From the NCBI GenBank assembly GCA_049513455.1, contig JBEKWB010000021.1, positions 1 to 64,000 of the forward strand: a stretch of DNA of 64,000 bases. The letters are read 5' to 3'. The notes beneath the pieces are model-generated. The model made no database searches and was not told the DNA's origin. It was given only the letters and a program-made list of their open reading frames with translations. This document shows, in pieces, positions 26,652 to 35,711 of this stretch (positions are counted from its first letter, which is position 1; each line of letters opens with the position of its first letter). A program made the translations under genes and the position numbers. This DNA comes from Bog-473 sp049513455 (GTDB taxonomy: Bacteria > Actinomycetota > Acidimicrobiia > Acidimicrobiales > RAAP-2).

Positions 26652-26671
26652 ACTACTACGTGGTGAGTAGT
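26652..26671. promoter_or_regulatory. Candidate PadR operator
   Basis: ACTACT at 26652-26657 and AGTAGT at 26666-26671 form an inverted repeat with an 8-base spacer, only nine bases upstream of the PadR start. PadR proteins commonly bind their own promoter at repeats of this size. Further CGTAGT/ACTACT half sites follow up to about 26709. Confidence 0.5.
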
Positions 26672-26856
26672 TACGCAAGACGTAGTACCGAGGCGCAGAA
26701 CGACTACTGACGGTGCAGGGGGAATGCGGGATGCCGAATTCGGAGGCGGCAGGATGGGGTGCAGCTGTCCTCGCCCGACCCGGTGAAATGTACGGTGGAC
26801 GAACCCCCACCCCGAAGCGGACATGTGTGGCCGGTGGGCAGAACGAAAGGACAGTC

Positions 26857-27435
26857 GTGAAGATAACCATCATTGGAACCGGATTTATCGGCTCGACTCT
26901 CGGACGAGCCCTCTCAGCGTCGGGCCATCAGGTCAGCTATGGGTCCCGACACATCGACGACGAAGGAGCGGACGGAACGAATGGGACCGTCGCTCCTATT
27001 GATCAGGCATTGGTTGACGCCGAGGTTGTCATCCTTGCCCTGCCCGGTGCGGCGGTTGCGGATCTGACTGCAGAGCATGGGAACTCGTTGGCCGGCAGGC
27101 TGGTGATTGACGCCACCAATCAAATGGGCGCCGCTACTTCAAACGCCAGAGCGTCTCTTCCCGCGTCTGTTCGATATGCCCGTGCATTCAACACGCTCGG
27201 TGGGGAGAACTTGGCCGACCCAGTATTCGCTGACGGAAGGGCGGATATGTTCTTCTCCGCACCTGAGGTCGACCGGGCCACGGTGGAAACCGTGATTGAA
27301 GGGGTAGGTCTACGACCGGTCTACGTGGGAGAAGACCAAGAAGCGCTCATCGATGCCTTGTTCCAACTCTGGATTGCACTCGCGGTCAAACAGGGGCGTG
27401 GCAGGCGGCTCGCACTACGACTGCTCGAAGGCTGA
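26857..27435 (+). CDS. NADPH-dependent F420 reductase-like oxidoreductase
   Basis: The protein has 192 residues with an N-terminal Rossmann motif ITIIGTGFIGSTLGRALS, then SYGSRH where the NADP phosphate pocket lies, and VVILALPGAAVADL, LVIDATNQ and FNTLGGENL. This is the NADP-oxidoreductase coenzyme F420-dependent family. Members reduce F420 or act as dinucleotide-binding reductases; the substrate cannot be told. GTG 26857 with GAAAGG eight bases upstream is preferred over longer starts. Confidence 0.82.
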   Translation: MKITIIGTGFIGSTLGRALSASGHQVSYGSRHIDDEGADGTNGTVAPIDQALVDAEVVILALPGAAVADLTAEHGNSLAGRLVIDATNQMGAATSNARASLPASVRYARAFNTLGGENLADPVFADGRADMFFSAPEVDRATVETVIEGVGLRPVYVGEDQEALIDALFQLWIALAVKQGRGRRLALRLLEG

Positions 27436-27470
27436 GGGCCGCACCTAGTCGGCGCGCAGGGTTGCGGCCC
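27436..27470. terminator. Possible bidirectional terminator hairpin
   Basis: GGGCCGCA (27436-27443) pairs with TGCGGCCC (27463-27470) around a 19-base loop, right at the end of the plus-strand reductase and before the end of the convergent phosphotransferase. Only a weak T-rich stretch (GTTTCGGGTT) follows, so it is not a textbook terminator. Confidence 0.4.
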
Positions 27471-27499
27471 GTTTCGGGTTGAGGGGAGAGCGCACCCGC

Positions 27500-28579
27500 T
27501 CAGGAGGCCACGGCCGCTCGCATGGCGTCGACGACCTCGAGGTCATCGAGAGCCATTTCCGAATGCCTCCGCAATGCGATCCCGAGTGCCTGGCCATCGC
27601 CCGCGTACGATGGCATGAACGCCAGGAAGGTGGCGACGACGGTGTAGCCAGCCTGAACCCGGTGGGCTGACCACGCATCATCGAAGGCGATGTCCGTACC
27701 CCCGGCAGTTCGGAAAGCATCGAGGTAGAGCCGAAGGAGATCGCGCTCGGACTTTCGGCGCTCCTCGGGGTCGACCGTCATCGTGAGGAAGTAGCTGACG
27801 TCACGCAACGGTGTGCTGACCCGGGACAGCCCCCAGTCGAAGAAGCCGACGCGGCCGCGGTCGAGGAACACGTTTCCTATGTGGGTGTCGCCGTGAATGT
27901 AGGTCTGCGGGCCGGCGTCCCACAACTCGCCGAGCCGGTCGTGGTGCTCGACGTACAGCTCGCCAGCGGCCATATAAGCCGGCGACAGAACGTCGGCGTG
28001 TTCGTCGAGGACGCTGCGCATCAACTGGGCCACGAAATCACCGTGCTGCGGCTGGGACACGGCCAGCCAGGGAGCGACCGCGGCACGCACGGCCGGATTT
28101 TCGAATCGGGCGTGGAAGCGGGCCAGCTCCTCCAGGGCGGCAGCGGCGGCGTCGGCAGTCACGCCCCATGCGCCGTCCGAGAACACGCACCCGCCGGCGG
28201 CGAGGTCCTCGAGGAGCACGGCGAAGCTACCGTCATCGGCTGAGGCGGCGTAATAGGAGCGAGGCACTCGCAAGTCGACGGACGGGGCGACGTCGACGTA
28301 GAACCTCGCCTCCCGCTCACCCATGGCGCTGGCACCGATCATCTCCCGGTGGGCCGGGTCCGGCGAAGCCAGCTTCACGAACAGTGACGTCGGACCCGCT
28401 GCCGCTGCCGCCGCGTAGCTGAGACCGAGACGCACCCGTTGGTTCGTGGCGGAGGCATGATCGAGGACCGTCACGTCGACAACGTCGAGACCCAGCACCC
28501 CGGACAACCACGCCGGCGTGAGATCCGACAACTGAACAGGAAGCGTACGCACAGGCAGACATAACCACAGATCGCTCAC
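27500..28579 (-). CDS. Aminoglycoside phosphotransferase-like (APH family) kinase
   Basis: The protein is about 359 residues with an APH kinase fold: LFVKLASPD (nucleotide-binding Lys), the catalytic loop YIHGDTHIGNVFLD and the metal-binding VGFFDWGLSRV. These proteins phosphorylate small molecules or act in acyl-CoA-related catabolism; the substrate is unknown. GTG 28579 has GGGAGG eight bases upstream; GTG 28552 is another candidate nearer the family-typical start. It lies 17 bases after the DUF899 gene on the same strand, suggesting co-transcription. Confidence 0.85.
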   Translation of the reverse strand: MSDLWLCLPVRTLPVQLSDLTPAWLSGVLGLDVVDVTVLDHASATNQRVRLGLSYAAAAAAGPTSLFVKLASPDPAHREMIGASAMGEREARFYVDVAPSVDLRVPRSYYAASADDGSFAVLLEDLAAGGCVFSDGAWGVTADAAAAALEELARFHARFENPAVRAAVAPWLAVSQPQHGDFVAQLMRSVLDEHADVLSPAYMAAGELYVEHHDRLGELWDAGPQTYIHGDTHIGNVFLDRGRVGFFDWGLSRVSTPLRDVSYFLTMTVDPEERRKSERDLLRLYLDAFRTAGGTDIAFDDAWSAHRVQAGYTVVATFLAFMPSYAGDGQALGIALRRHSEMALDDLEVVDAMRAAVAS

Positions 28580-28595
28580 ACGTGTCGCCTCCCGC

Positions 28596-29408
28596 TTACG
28601 CCCCCGGACCTCCGAGGTCGTCCGAGCGCCCAGCTTCGAGTCGAGACCACTGGGCGATGGGGCGCCCCTCCGGCCACGCTGACACCGGGGGCCAATCCGG
28701 CGAGCCGCCCTTGGTCCGCGTGATGGAGCACCGCTGGGGCCAGCCGGGAGGCGAGTCCTCCCATGTCTCCTGCCGTCCGTACACCGTCAGATCCATCAGC
28801 GCGTAGCTGTAGTCCATGGCCTCGACGCCGCGGACGGTAGTCCAGTAGGTTTCGAACACCCGGTCCTCCTCGCGCACGTAACACACGATGTGCATCCTGC
28901 CGATTCGGCGTCCGACGAGGAGCGCGGCGAGGGAGTCCTGGGCGGCGGAGTACCACGGCATGCTCCAGCCCATGAAGTCGTGATAGCGGATGCTCTCGTC
29001 GTAAGGACCCTGACAGAAGACGGCATAGGTGATGCTGCGAGAGTGCAGGTACGACAACTCCTCGACCTGGGTGGTTACCCATGTGCAGCCTTCACACTGC
29101 TCGGCAGCGGGGTGGCCGGCGTGCCACATGAAGTAATAGACGATGAGTTGTTGGCGTCCTTCGAAGGCATCGAGCACGGTGAGCGGACCGCGCGGGCCGA
29201 CCAGGGAAATCGTGGGGTCGATCTCCACCATCGGCAGGCGCCGGCGGGCGGCGGCGATAGCGTCGCCCTCCCGTGTGTGCGCCTTCTCCCGAGCCCGCAG
29301 CTTGTCCAGTTCGGTCTCGAAGGTGGCCCGGTCGACCGCCACGGGCAGGCTCGGAACGGTGGTCGTGTCGCGCCCAGGGGTCCGGGCAATGTCGGGCTCT
29401 TCCTTCAT
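28596..29408 (-). CDS. DUF899 family thioredoxin-like protein
   Basis: The protein has about 270 residues. The family features are LDKLRAREKAHTREGDAIAA near residues 35-55, RLPMVEIDPTISLVGPRG, an EQCEGCTW segment in place of a thioredoxin CxxC, and DFMGWSMPWYSAAQDSLAAL. The paired Cys suggests a redox role but no activity is established. ATG 29408 is preceded by AAGGAGG. It is upstream of, and close to, the APH-like gene. Confidence 0.88.
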   Translation of the reverse strand: MKEEPDIARTPGRDTTTVPSLPVAVDRATFETELDKLRAREKAHTREGDAIAAARRRLPMVEIDPTISLVGPRGPLTVLDAFEGRQQLIVYYFMWHAGHPAAEQCEGCTWVTTQVEELSYLHSRSITYAVFCQGPYDESIRYHDFMGWSMPWYSAAQDSLAALLVGRRIGRMHIVCYVREEDRVFETYWTTVRGVEAMDYSYALMDLTVYGRQETWEDSPPGWPQRCSITRTKGGSPDWPPVSAWPEGRPIAQWSRLEAGRSDDLGGPGA

Positions 29409-29534
29409 GGTTGCCTCCTTGCGCCCCGTTCCGGCCACCTCACTTCGGCGAACGACGCCACGGATTTGGCGGCACCGTCGATGCGCGCAGATGGGCCCGC
29501 GAATGGATTTGGACATTACCTGTAGGTCGAAGCA

Positions 29535-30607
29535 CTAGGCGAGCTCCGATTGGAGAATCTCGGCTACGGACGTGCGGGCGCCGATGCGGGCAGGGATGCT
29601 CGTCAGCATCGCCACCACGAGCAGAGTGACGATGAGCACCCCAAGCAGAGCCGGGCCAGAAGGCACCGTCGAGCTGTGCCACCCGACCGCGTCATACAGC
29701 CCGACGCCGACCGGTACTCCGAGAATCGCCCCGGGCAGGGCAGGCAGGAACTGTGCCACGACGAGCGCCCAACCGACCTGTTCGGGCGAGGCACCCAGGG
29801 CACGCTCGATCGCGGAGGCGTGCCGTGCATCCTGCACCGTCGCCCAGGTGACGAGGACGGCGTTGACGAGCGCAAGCAGCACGAGGGCGACGGTGAAGAC
29901 CAGCAGCACGTCCATTCCCCGCTCCCAGAGCGGGTCGCCCGGCCCGGAGAACCTGTAGAGGCCCCCCCCGAGGTGTGCAACGAGTTGGCATGCTCTCGGA
30001 ACATCAGCATGGCGATGAGTGACCCGACCGTGATGGCGACACTCGCCGCGCTCAGCACCGCTCGGCGACGGCGACGGCCGGCGAGCCGCATACCGATGAG
30101 GATCGGGACCGGAAGGCGGGCGGAGAGCGCGATCGTCCACCGGGCGCGACGCGGCGGTCTGGCCGCGTCGGCCAGGGCGCTGACCGTGCTCGTCCGGGAA
30201 GCCCGGACCGCCGGCACAACCGTCGCCACAATGGCCACTGCGATGGCGGCGCCGATCACGATCCCGAAGCCGATGCAGAATTCGTTGCCCTCGGGGTCGA
30301 GCATGATCGTCCAACTCGTCCCGTTGCCTTCATGGCGCGCGACCTTGCGGGCACCGAGCCCGACAAGCCTCTCGATCTCGTGATCAGGATCCCTCGAGGC
30401 CAGGTCAACGTGCATGCGGCTCTTCGCTGACTTCGGTTCGGGCTTCCAGAACAAGATTCCCCGAACTCCACGCGCGTCGGGTGCGGCGAGGGCCGCAAAA
30501 TCCTCACGCACGGTGACCTGCTGATAGCCGGTCACCTCGGACCAGAAGGCTGAGAGAGGACCCGGATCCGCACAATCAAAGGTCACGTATTTGATGAAAG
30601 AGGACAT
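29535..30607 (-). pseudogene. VOC (glyoxalase-like) domain fused to a broken FtsX permease fragment
   Basis: Residues 1-113 from 30607 form a VOC domain (MSSFIKYVTFDCADPGPLSA, ILFWKPEPKSAKSRMHVDLA, MLDPEGNEFCIG). With no stop, the frame runs into FGIVIGAAIAVAIVATVVPA and ASRTSTVSALADAARPPRR, the inside of an FtsX-like permease. The reading frame then breaks at the C8 run 29962-29969 and continues in another frame as VLLVFTVALVLLALVNAVLV, RHASAIERALGASPEQVGWA and TSVAEILQSELA. The permease lacks its N-terminal half. A deletion joined two genes near 30268, and a later slip in the C run damaged the rest. The VOC part may still fold. Confidence 0.75.
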
Positions 30608-30679
30608 CGCCAGATACTAAAGAGCAGCCAGTCGGCCTGGCCCTCCGTTCCGGGTCAGGCGCCACGGCCACCCCGCGCG

Positions 30680-31447
30680 TTACGCAGGCGGACCGCTGCG
30701 CGCGGGGTCGGCGAGCACCGAGACGAACGGAAGGCAGGTTGGTGCCGCAAGCACCGAGACCACGGTGTCGGCCACCTCGGCGCACTGCATGAAGCCGGGG
30801 CCGTTATCGAACACATGACCGCGCTCGTTCCAGACAAGGGACAGCTCGCCCAATAGGTCACCATCCCAGGCGTCGGTCACCCCGGTGCCGAGGGTCATCC
30901 CGATGGCGACGGAAGAGAACGACACCTCGGGGTGCTCGGATCGCCAGGCGCGGGCAAGTTCTTCCAGCGCGGCCTTGCTGGTCGCGTAGGCACCCATACC
31001 GGGAAGCGGCCGGCCCACGGACGTGGCCGATATGAAGACGGCCCGACCGTTGACGGCACGCAGATGGGGCAGGGCCGCCCGCACGACCAGCGACGCGCCG
31101 ATGACGTTGGTGGCGAATAGGTTGGACCACGCGTCCGCCTCAACGTCCTCTATCCGTATGAGAGGATCGACACCGGTGGCGTACACGACGGCATTGAGTC
31201 CACCGAAAACCTTGACGGCCCCCTCGACCGTCTCGACGACCGAGGACGGGTCGGTCACGTCGCAGACGACCGCGAGGCTCAATGTGCCCGCCTCGTCGAC
31301 CGCGGTCTTCAGCAGCTCGAGGCGGCGCGCCGCAAACGCAACGGACGCCCCCGCGGCCGCGGCTGCGAGGCCGATGGCCCGACCCACACCTGAGGACGCA
31401 CCGACAACGAGCAGTCTGGTCCCGTCGAGCGACCCACCTTGTCTCAC
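30680..31447 (-). CDS. Short-chain dehydrogenase/reductase (SDR)
   Basis: The protein has 255 residues. The cofactor motif is LLVVGASSGVGRAIG, the structural Asn-like segment is NAVVYATGVD, and the catalytic triad is Ser in VFISATSVGR with YATSK. An Arg-Arg pair after strand 2 (AARRLEL) points to NADP. The substrate is unknown. The GTG start overlaps the stop of the upstream phosphotransferase by four bases, so the two work from one transcript. Confidence 0.92.
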   Translation of the reverse strand: MRQGGSLDGTRLLVVGASSGVGRAIGLAAAAAGASVAFAARRLELLKTAVDEAGTLSLAVVCDVTDPSSVVETVEGAVKVFGGLNAVVYATGVDPLIRIEDVEADAWSNLFATNVIGASLVVRAALPHLRAVNGRAVFISATSVGRPLPGMGAYATSKAALEELARAWRSEHPEVSFSSVAIGMTLGTGVTDAWDGDLLGELSLVWNERGHVFDNGPGFMQCAEVADTVVSVLAAPTCLPFVSVLADPARSGPPA

Positions 31448-32505
31448 CTGGTCACCTCCTCGAACAAATCGGCCAGGACGGCCGTCGCCGGATTATCACG
31501 CCAGACGGTTTGGTCCGCTGCGATGGCGCCCCGGGCCACCCAGCGGTTCATCACCTGCACCACCGTGACTGCGAACCGCAGGGCCGAAAAGACCTCGTAC
31601 CAGGTCGTGCTCCCGATTGACGTGCCGGCCGCCTGCTCGTACATCGTCCGTTGCGCGGAACGCTCGGGTTCTCCGGGTAGCCGAGCCACCCCTGACCCCT
31701 CGTGCAGCCAGCGGTCGACCATGAGCCACCAACCCACGTCCAGCTCCCGGGGGCCGAGGGCAGCGCCCTCGAAATCGGTGATGCAGGCCACCTGGAAGTT
31801 CTGCCAGATCATGTTGCCCGGGCGCGCATCACCCCACGAGAGCACGACTGAGCCCTCGCGGGGTATCTGCTCGTGCAGCCAGGAGAGGGACTCCTCGAAC
31901 AAGGGGGAACTCCGCCCCGCCAGCCCTTCACGCAGGCTGCCCTCCCACACCTCGAGTTGCCGCTCGGGTCCGTGACGGACTCCCGCCGTGTGCAGCATCG
32001 CCAGCCCCGGATCGTCGATATCCGTTTCATGGACCCGCGCCAGGGTCTGGAGTCCTTCCGCCACCAGCTGGGACCGTTCGGCGGGCGAGGCATCGACGAA
32101 GAATCCGCTCCGGGTGTACGGGGGATCCTCACCAGGTACGTCCCCGGCCACGTGGCCCATGACGAAGAAGGGTACGCCCAGGACCGCGGGATCTGATTCG
32201 AGTCCGAGACTGTCGGCCACCGGAACGCGACCGCCACGTCGGAGCGCATCCATCACCGAGTGCTGCAGGATCACCCCGGTCGTCGTGTGGGCGGACTGCG
32301 GAGGATAGATCGGCGGTTCGGAGGTGTCGCGCCGGAGAACGAGCTTGCCCTCTGAACCGTCGTCCCACCGGGCTCCGATCACCAGGTTCTCAGCCGAATA
32401 TCCGCTGCCCGGTTTGCCCAAGGCCGTCAACGCCGGGCGGCCCCGGTCGGGGTCGCGCCGGACCAACCAATCCGCCAGGCACTGCAACACGTCAAGTCCC
32501 TCCAT
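31444..32505 (-). CDS. Phosphotransferase family protein (ACAD10-like APH)
   Basis: The protein has 353 residues. The N-terminal GKPGSGYSAENLVIGARW forms the nucleotide loop. The catalytic loop is VLSWGDARPGNMIW and the metal-binding segment is ITDFEGAALGPRELDVGWW. This is the APH subfamily often linked to acyl-CoA dehydrogenases or SDRs in lipid and steroid catabolism. ATG 32505 gives the expected N-terminus. It is translationally coupled to the SDR that follows, and no acyl-CoA dehydrogenase is nearby. Confidence 0.88.
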   Translation of the reverse strand: MEGLDVLQCLADWLVRRDPDRGRPALTALGKPGSGYSAENLVIGARWDDGSEGKLVLRRDTSEPPIYPPQSAHTTTGVILQHSVMDALRRGGRVPVADSLGLESDPAVLGVPFFVMGHVAGDVPGEDPPYTRSGFFVDASPAERSQLVAEGLQTLARVHETDIDDPGLAMLHTAGVRHGPERQLEVWEGSLREGLAGRSSPLFEESLSWLHEQIPREGSVVLSWGDARPGNMIWQNFQVACITDFEGAALGPRELDVGWWLMVDRWLHEGSGVARLPGEPERSAQRTMYEQAAGTSIGSTTWYEVFSALRFAVTVVQVMNRWVARGAIAADQTVWRDNPATAVLADLFEEVTR

Positions 32506-32593
32506 GGACCCCCGTTCTAGTACGGCAGCGCCAGCCGGTCTCGTTGGACGCAAATCTCTACACCGCCCGGCCAGGCTTTAGTAGCGTGCGCGT

Positions 32594-33514
32594 ATGTCGT
32601 CGCAGTGGGGTGAGGTTTCCTACGAGACCTGGACGGAGACCTGCGACACCCTGCACGCGCATACCCAGTTCCTCGGCAAGCTTGCGGTAGCGCTCGCACC
32701 TCCCGAGCCGCAACTCCAACATGCGGCGCTACGGTTGACGGCGCGCGGGTGGGAGACGGCTCCGCTGCCGGCGCCAGACGGCTCCGGGTCCCTCGTTGTG
32801 GCGCTCGATCTGCGGAATCATGAGTTGGCCATAGAGACGAGTGCCAAGGGCGGCCGCCGCATCGCGCTGGCTCCCGATCGTCCGGTGGGCGCGGTCACCC
32901 GCGAGGCCCTCGACGCCATCCGTCAGCTCACCGACCGGGTCGATATCGACCCGAGACCCCAAGAAGTCCCGTGGAGCGTGCCACTCGACGAGGACGATAT
33001 CCACGCCCACTACGAGCCCGAGCAGGTCGCCTCCTATTTGGCGGCAGCGTCCCACGCCGCGCTCGTGCTGGCCGAGTTCCGGGCTCCGTACCGCGGACGC
33101 TCGACCCCGGTCAACGCGTGGTGGGGCTCGTTCGATCTCGCCGTCAGCCTCTTTTCTGGACGTCCGGCTGCTCCACCCTCGAACGACTTCATCATGCGCA
33201 ACGCGATGGATGCCCAGGAGATAGCCGTCGGCTGGTGGCCCGGCGATCCCAAGTACAAAAAGGCCGCCTTCTATGCCTATGCCCACCCGGCACCGGAGGG
33301 GTTCGCAGCAGCGACCCTCTCCCCCGCTCCGGCACACTGGGACGCCGCTCTGGGCGAGTACATCCTGAACTGGGACGACATCCGGAGCACCCGCGACCCG
33401 CGGTCGGCCGCCCTGGAATTCGTGCGTTCGGCCTTCCGCCACGCCTGCGTGGCTTGTGACTGGGACCCCGCCCTCCTCGCCAGCATCGACGGAAGGCCGC
33501 CGCCGGTCGTCTAA
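32594..33514 (+). CDS. DUF5996 family protein
   Basis: The 306-residue protein has the family order YETWTETCDTLHAHTQFLGK at the start, QHAALRLTARGWETAPLP, then EAPFR-like LAEFRAPYRG, TPVNAWWGSFDLAVSLFSGR and VGWWPGDPKYKKAAFYAYAH. The function is unknown; no membrane segment or signal peptide is present. It starts at ATG 32594, is divergent from the phosphotransferase operon and convergent with the DNA ligase. Confidence 0.88.
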   Translation: MSSQWGEVSYETWTETCDTLHAHTQFLGKLAVALAPPEPQLQHAALRLTARGWETAPLPAPDGSGSLVVALDLRNHELAIETSAKGGRRIALAPDRPVGAVTREALDAIRQLTDRVDIDPRPQEVPWSVPLDEDDIHAHYEPEQVASYLAAASHAALVLAEFRAPYRGRSTPVNAWWGSFDLAVSLFSGRPAAPPSNDFIMRNAMDAQEIAVGWWPGDPKYKKAAFYAYAHPAPEGFAAATLSPAPAHWDAALGEYILNWDDIRSTRDPRSAALEFVRSAFRHACVACDWDPALLASIDGRPPPVV

Positions 33515-33638
33515 GTCGCCAGCTCCCGAGCCGCCGCCTCCAAGGATTCTTCTGGCATTTCAGCGACCGCCTCCCGGGGTGACGCAACCGGGGGGGCCGT
33601 GCCTGTGGCGACCGCCCGCGGCTCCTTGCCGGTCCGAG

Positions 33639-34697
33639 TCAGCTCTCGATGCCGAAGATCTCCCCCAACTCGGCCGGCAGGGGACTGTCGAGCTGCGCGT
33701 ACGTGCACGACGCTGGTGTTCTGTCCGGCCGCAATCGCTTCAATGACGTGGCGTGCCGGAACCGGTCACCTTGAAGGTGGTCGTAGCTCACCTCGGCCAC
33801 CAGTTCCGGTTGCAACGGTTCCCACGACAGGTCCTTTCCCGCGCTCCATCGACTCGGTCCTCCCGGGAGGCGCTGACCGGGGTCACCTTCGGCAATCCAC
33901 GGATGGTCGCCTCCTGCCCTCAGGCGGTGCGGCCTGAGGACGTCCACCAACTCGGCTCGCCGGGCGACACTGAACCCGGAGGCAACCCCCACATGGTGCA
34001 AGACGCCGGCATCGTCGAACAAGCCCAGGAGCAGCGATCCGACGCCTCCGTCCTTGTGAGTGCGAAAGCCGCCCACGACACAGTCCGCCGTGCGTTCGTG
34101 CTTGACCTTCATCATCACCCGCTTGTTGGGCTGATAGCGCAGATCATCGGCCTTGGCCATCACCCCGTCGAGACCCGCACCCTCGAAACGCGAGAACCAG
34201 TCTCGGGCCACGACCGGACTGGTGGTCGTCGGTGTCACATGTATGGGTGCTTGCGCGCTCCGAAGCGCCTCCTGCAGCTGCGCACGCCGGGTTGCGAACG
34301 GCTCTTCCCGCAGATCGTGATCGCCGATCGCCAACAGATCGAAGGCGACGAAGGACGCGGGTGTGGTCCGGGACAGATGCAGCACCCGGGACTCCGCCGG
34401 ATGTATCCGCTGGGACAACGCATCGAAATCCAGACCTGAGGGTCCGGCGATCACGATCTCACCGTCCAGGACGCATCGATCCGGAATGTTGGCCAGCAGC
34501 GACCCGATCAGCTCGGGGAAGTACCGGTCGAGAGGCTTCTCGTTGCGACTACCCAGCACGACGGCCGCGCCGTCTCGAAAGACGATGCACCGGAACCCAT
34601 CCCATTTCGGTTCGTAGAAGAGCCCGTCGCTGACGGGAAGCTCACGAACCAGCTTGGCCAGCATGGGGGCCAGCGGGGGCGTGACGGGGAGGCTCAT
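33639..34697 (-). CDS. ATP-dependent DNA ligase (LigC/LigD-ligase type)
   Basis: The protein has 352 residues. Motif I YEPKWDGFRCIVFRDG holds the Lys that becomes adenylated. RNEKPLDRYFPELI, VLDGEIVIAG, FVAFDLLAIGDHDL, GVMAKADDLRYQPNKR and MMKVKHERTADCVVGG are motifs III to V, and an OB fold follows. It seals nicks or ends in NHEJ-type repair. It is a stand-alone ligase module. Its ATG overlaps the stop of the PHP gene by four bases, and the polymerase module lies one gene further upstream, so the three form one operon. Confidence 0.92.
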   Translation of the reverse strand: MSLPVTPPLAPMLAKLVRELPVSDGLFYEPKWDGFRCIVFRDGAAVVLGSRNEKPLDRYFPELIGSLLANIPDRCVLDGEIVIAGPSGLDFDALSQRIHPAESRVLHLSRTTPASFVAFDLLAIGDHDLREEPFATRRAQLQEALRSAQAPIHVTPTTTSPVVARDWFSRFEGAGLDGVMAKADDLRYQPNKRVMMKVKHERTADCVVGGFRTHKDGGVGSLLLGLFDDAGVLHHVGVASGFSVARRAELVDVLRPHRLRAGGDHPWIAEGDPGQRLPGGPSRWSAGKDLSWEPLQPELVAEVSYDHLQGDRFRHATSLKRLRPDRTPASCTYAQLDSPLPAELGEIFGIES

Positions 34698-35707
34698 TGG
34701 CTATGGCTCGCGGTCCAGGCCAAAAAATCCTCCATGGGCAGGGCGTTCATGATGCGCTCCACCGGCACTTCGGCCGACGCGGCCTTCTCGCAACCGAAGC
34801 GCTGCCATTCGAGCTGTCCGGGTGCATGGGCGTCGGTGTCCACTGTAAGCACGCAGTTCAGGGAAAGGGCGAGCGACAGGAGGTCCTCCGGCGGATCCAG
34901 ACGGTCCGGTCGCGAGTTGATCTCGACGGCTGTGCCGGTTCGGGCGCACGCCGCGAAGACGGCTTCCGCGTCGAAGCTCGACGGCGGACGCCCTCGACCG
35001 ACGACGATGCGACCGGTGCAATGGCCCAAAATATCGGTGTGCGGGCTCTCGATGGCCCGCAGCATTCGCTCCGTCATCGCCGGTGCCTCCATCCGGAGCT
35101 TGGAGTGCACGCTCGCCACGACGACATCGAGTTGCGCCAGCAGCTCGTCCTCCTGGTCGAGCGAACCGTCCTCGAGGATGTCGACCTCAATTCCGGTCAG
35201 TATGCGAAACGGCGCCAGCTCCTCGTTCAATTCATCGACAACCAAGAGCTGCTGGCGCAGCCGCTCGGCGTTGAGCCCATGGGCCACCGTCAGGCGGGGA
35301 CTGTGATCGGTCAGGGCCCAATAGACGTGGCCCAACTCCTTGGCCGCCTCGGCCATCTCCCGAATCGGGCTGCCACCGTCCGACCAGTCCGAGTGGCTGT
35401 GGCAGTCACCCTGCAGGAGTTCGAAGATGCCCGCCGCGCCGTCGCTCATCTCCGGAACCTCGGTCGCTTCCAGCTTCTGGAGATACGTCGGTGTGGTCCC
35501 GGCCAAGGCTTCCGTGATGACCTGTGCACTCGTCTTTCCAACTTGGGGGATCTTCTGCAGCCGGGCGGGGGGCATCGCCGCCAGGTCGTCGACGGAGAGG
35601 TCGGCGATGGCGGTGGCCGCGTTGCGAAAGGCGCGCACCTTGTAGGTCTCTGCCCCGTCCCGCTCGAGCAGGTAGGCGATGCGGCGCAACGCGAAAGCCG
35701 GTTCCAT
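34694..35707 (-). CDS. PHP-domain phosphoesterase with N-terminal HhH (PolX-like, no polymerase domain)
   Basis: The protein has 337 residues. Residues 1-75 resemble the Pol-beta 8-kDa/HhH region (YKVRAFRNAATAIADL, LQKIPQVGKTSAQVI). The rest is a PHP domain with all metal-binding groups visible: GDCHSHSDWSDGG, ALTDHSPRL, GIEVDILEDG, ASVHSKL, DILGHCTGR, EINSRPDRL and DTDAHAPG. The nucleotidyltransferase palm of PolX is absent. It should remove 3' phosphates or trim 3' ends. It lies between the NHEJ polymerase and ligase genes, four bases after the former and overlapping the latter. Confidence 0.88.
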   Translation of the reverse strand: MEPAFALRRIAYLLERDGAETYKVRAFRNAATAIADLSVDDLAAMPPARLQKIPQVGKTSAQVITEALAGTTPTYLQKLEATEVPEMSDGAAGIFELLQGDCHSHSDWSDGGSPIREMAEAAKELGHVYWALTDHSPRLTVAHGLNAERLRQQLLVVDELNEELAPFRILTGIEVDILEDGSLDQEDELLAQLDVVVASVHSKLRMEAPAMTERMLRAIESPHTDILGHCTGRIVVGRGRPPSSFDAEAVFAACARTGTAVEINSRPDRLDPPEDLLSLALSLNCVLTVDTDAHAPGQLEWQRFGCEKAASAEVPVERIMNALPMEDFLAWTASHSQ

Positions 35708-35711
35708 GGAT

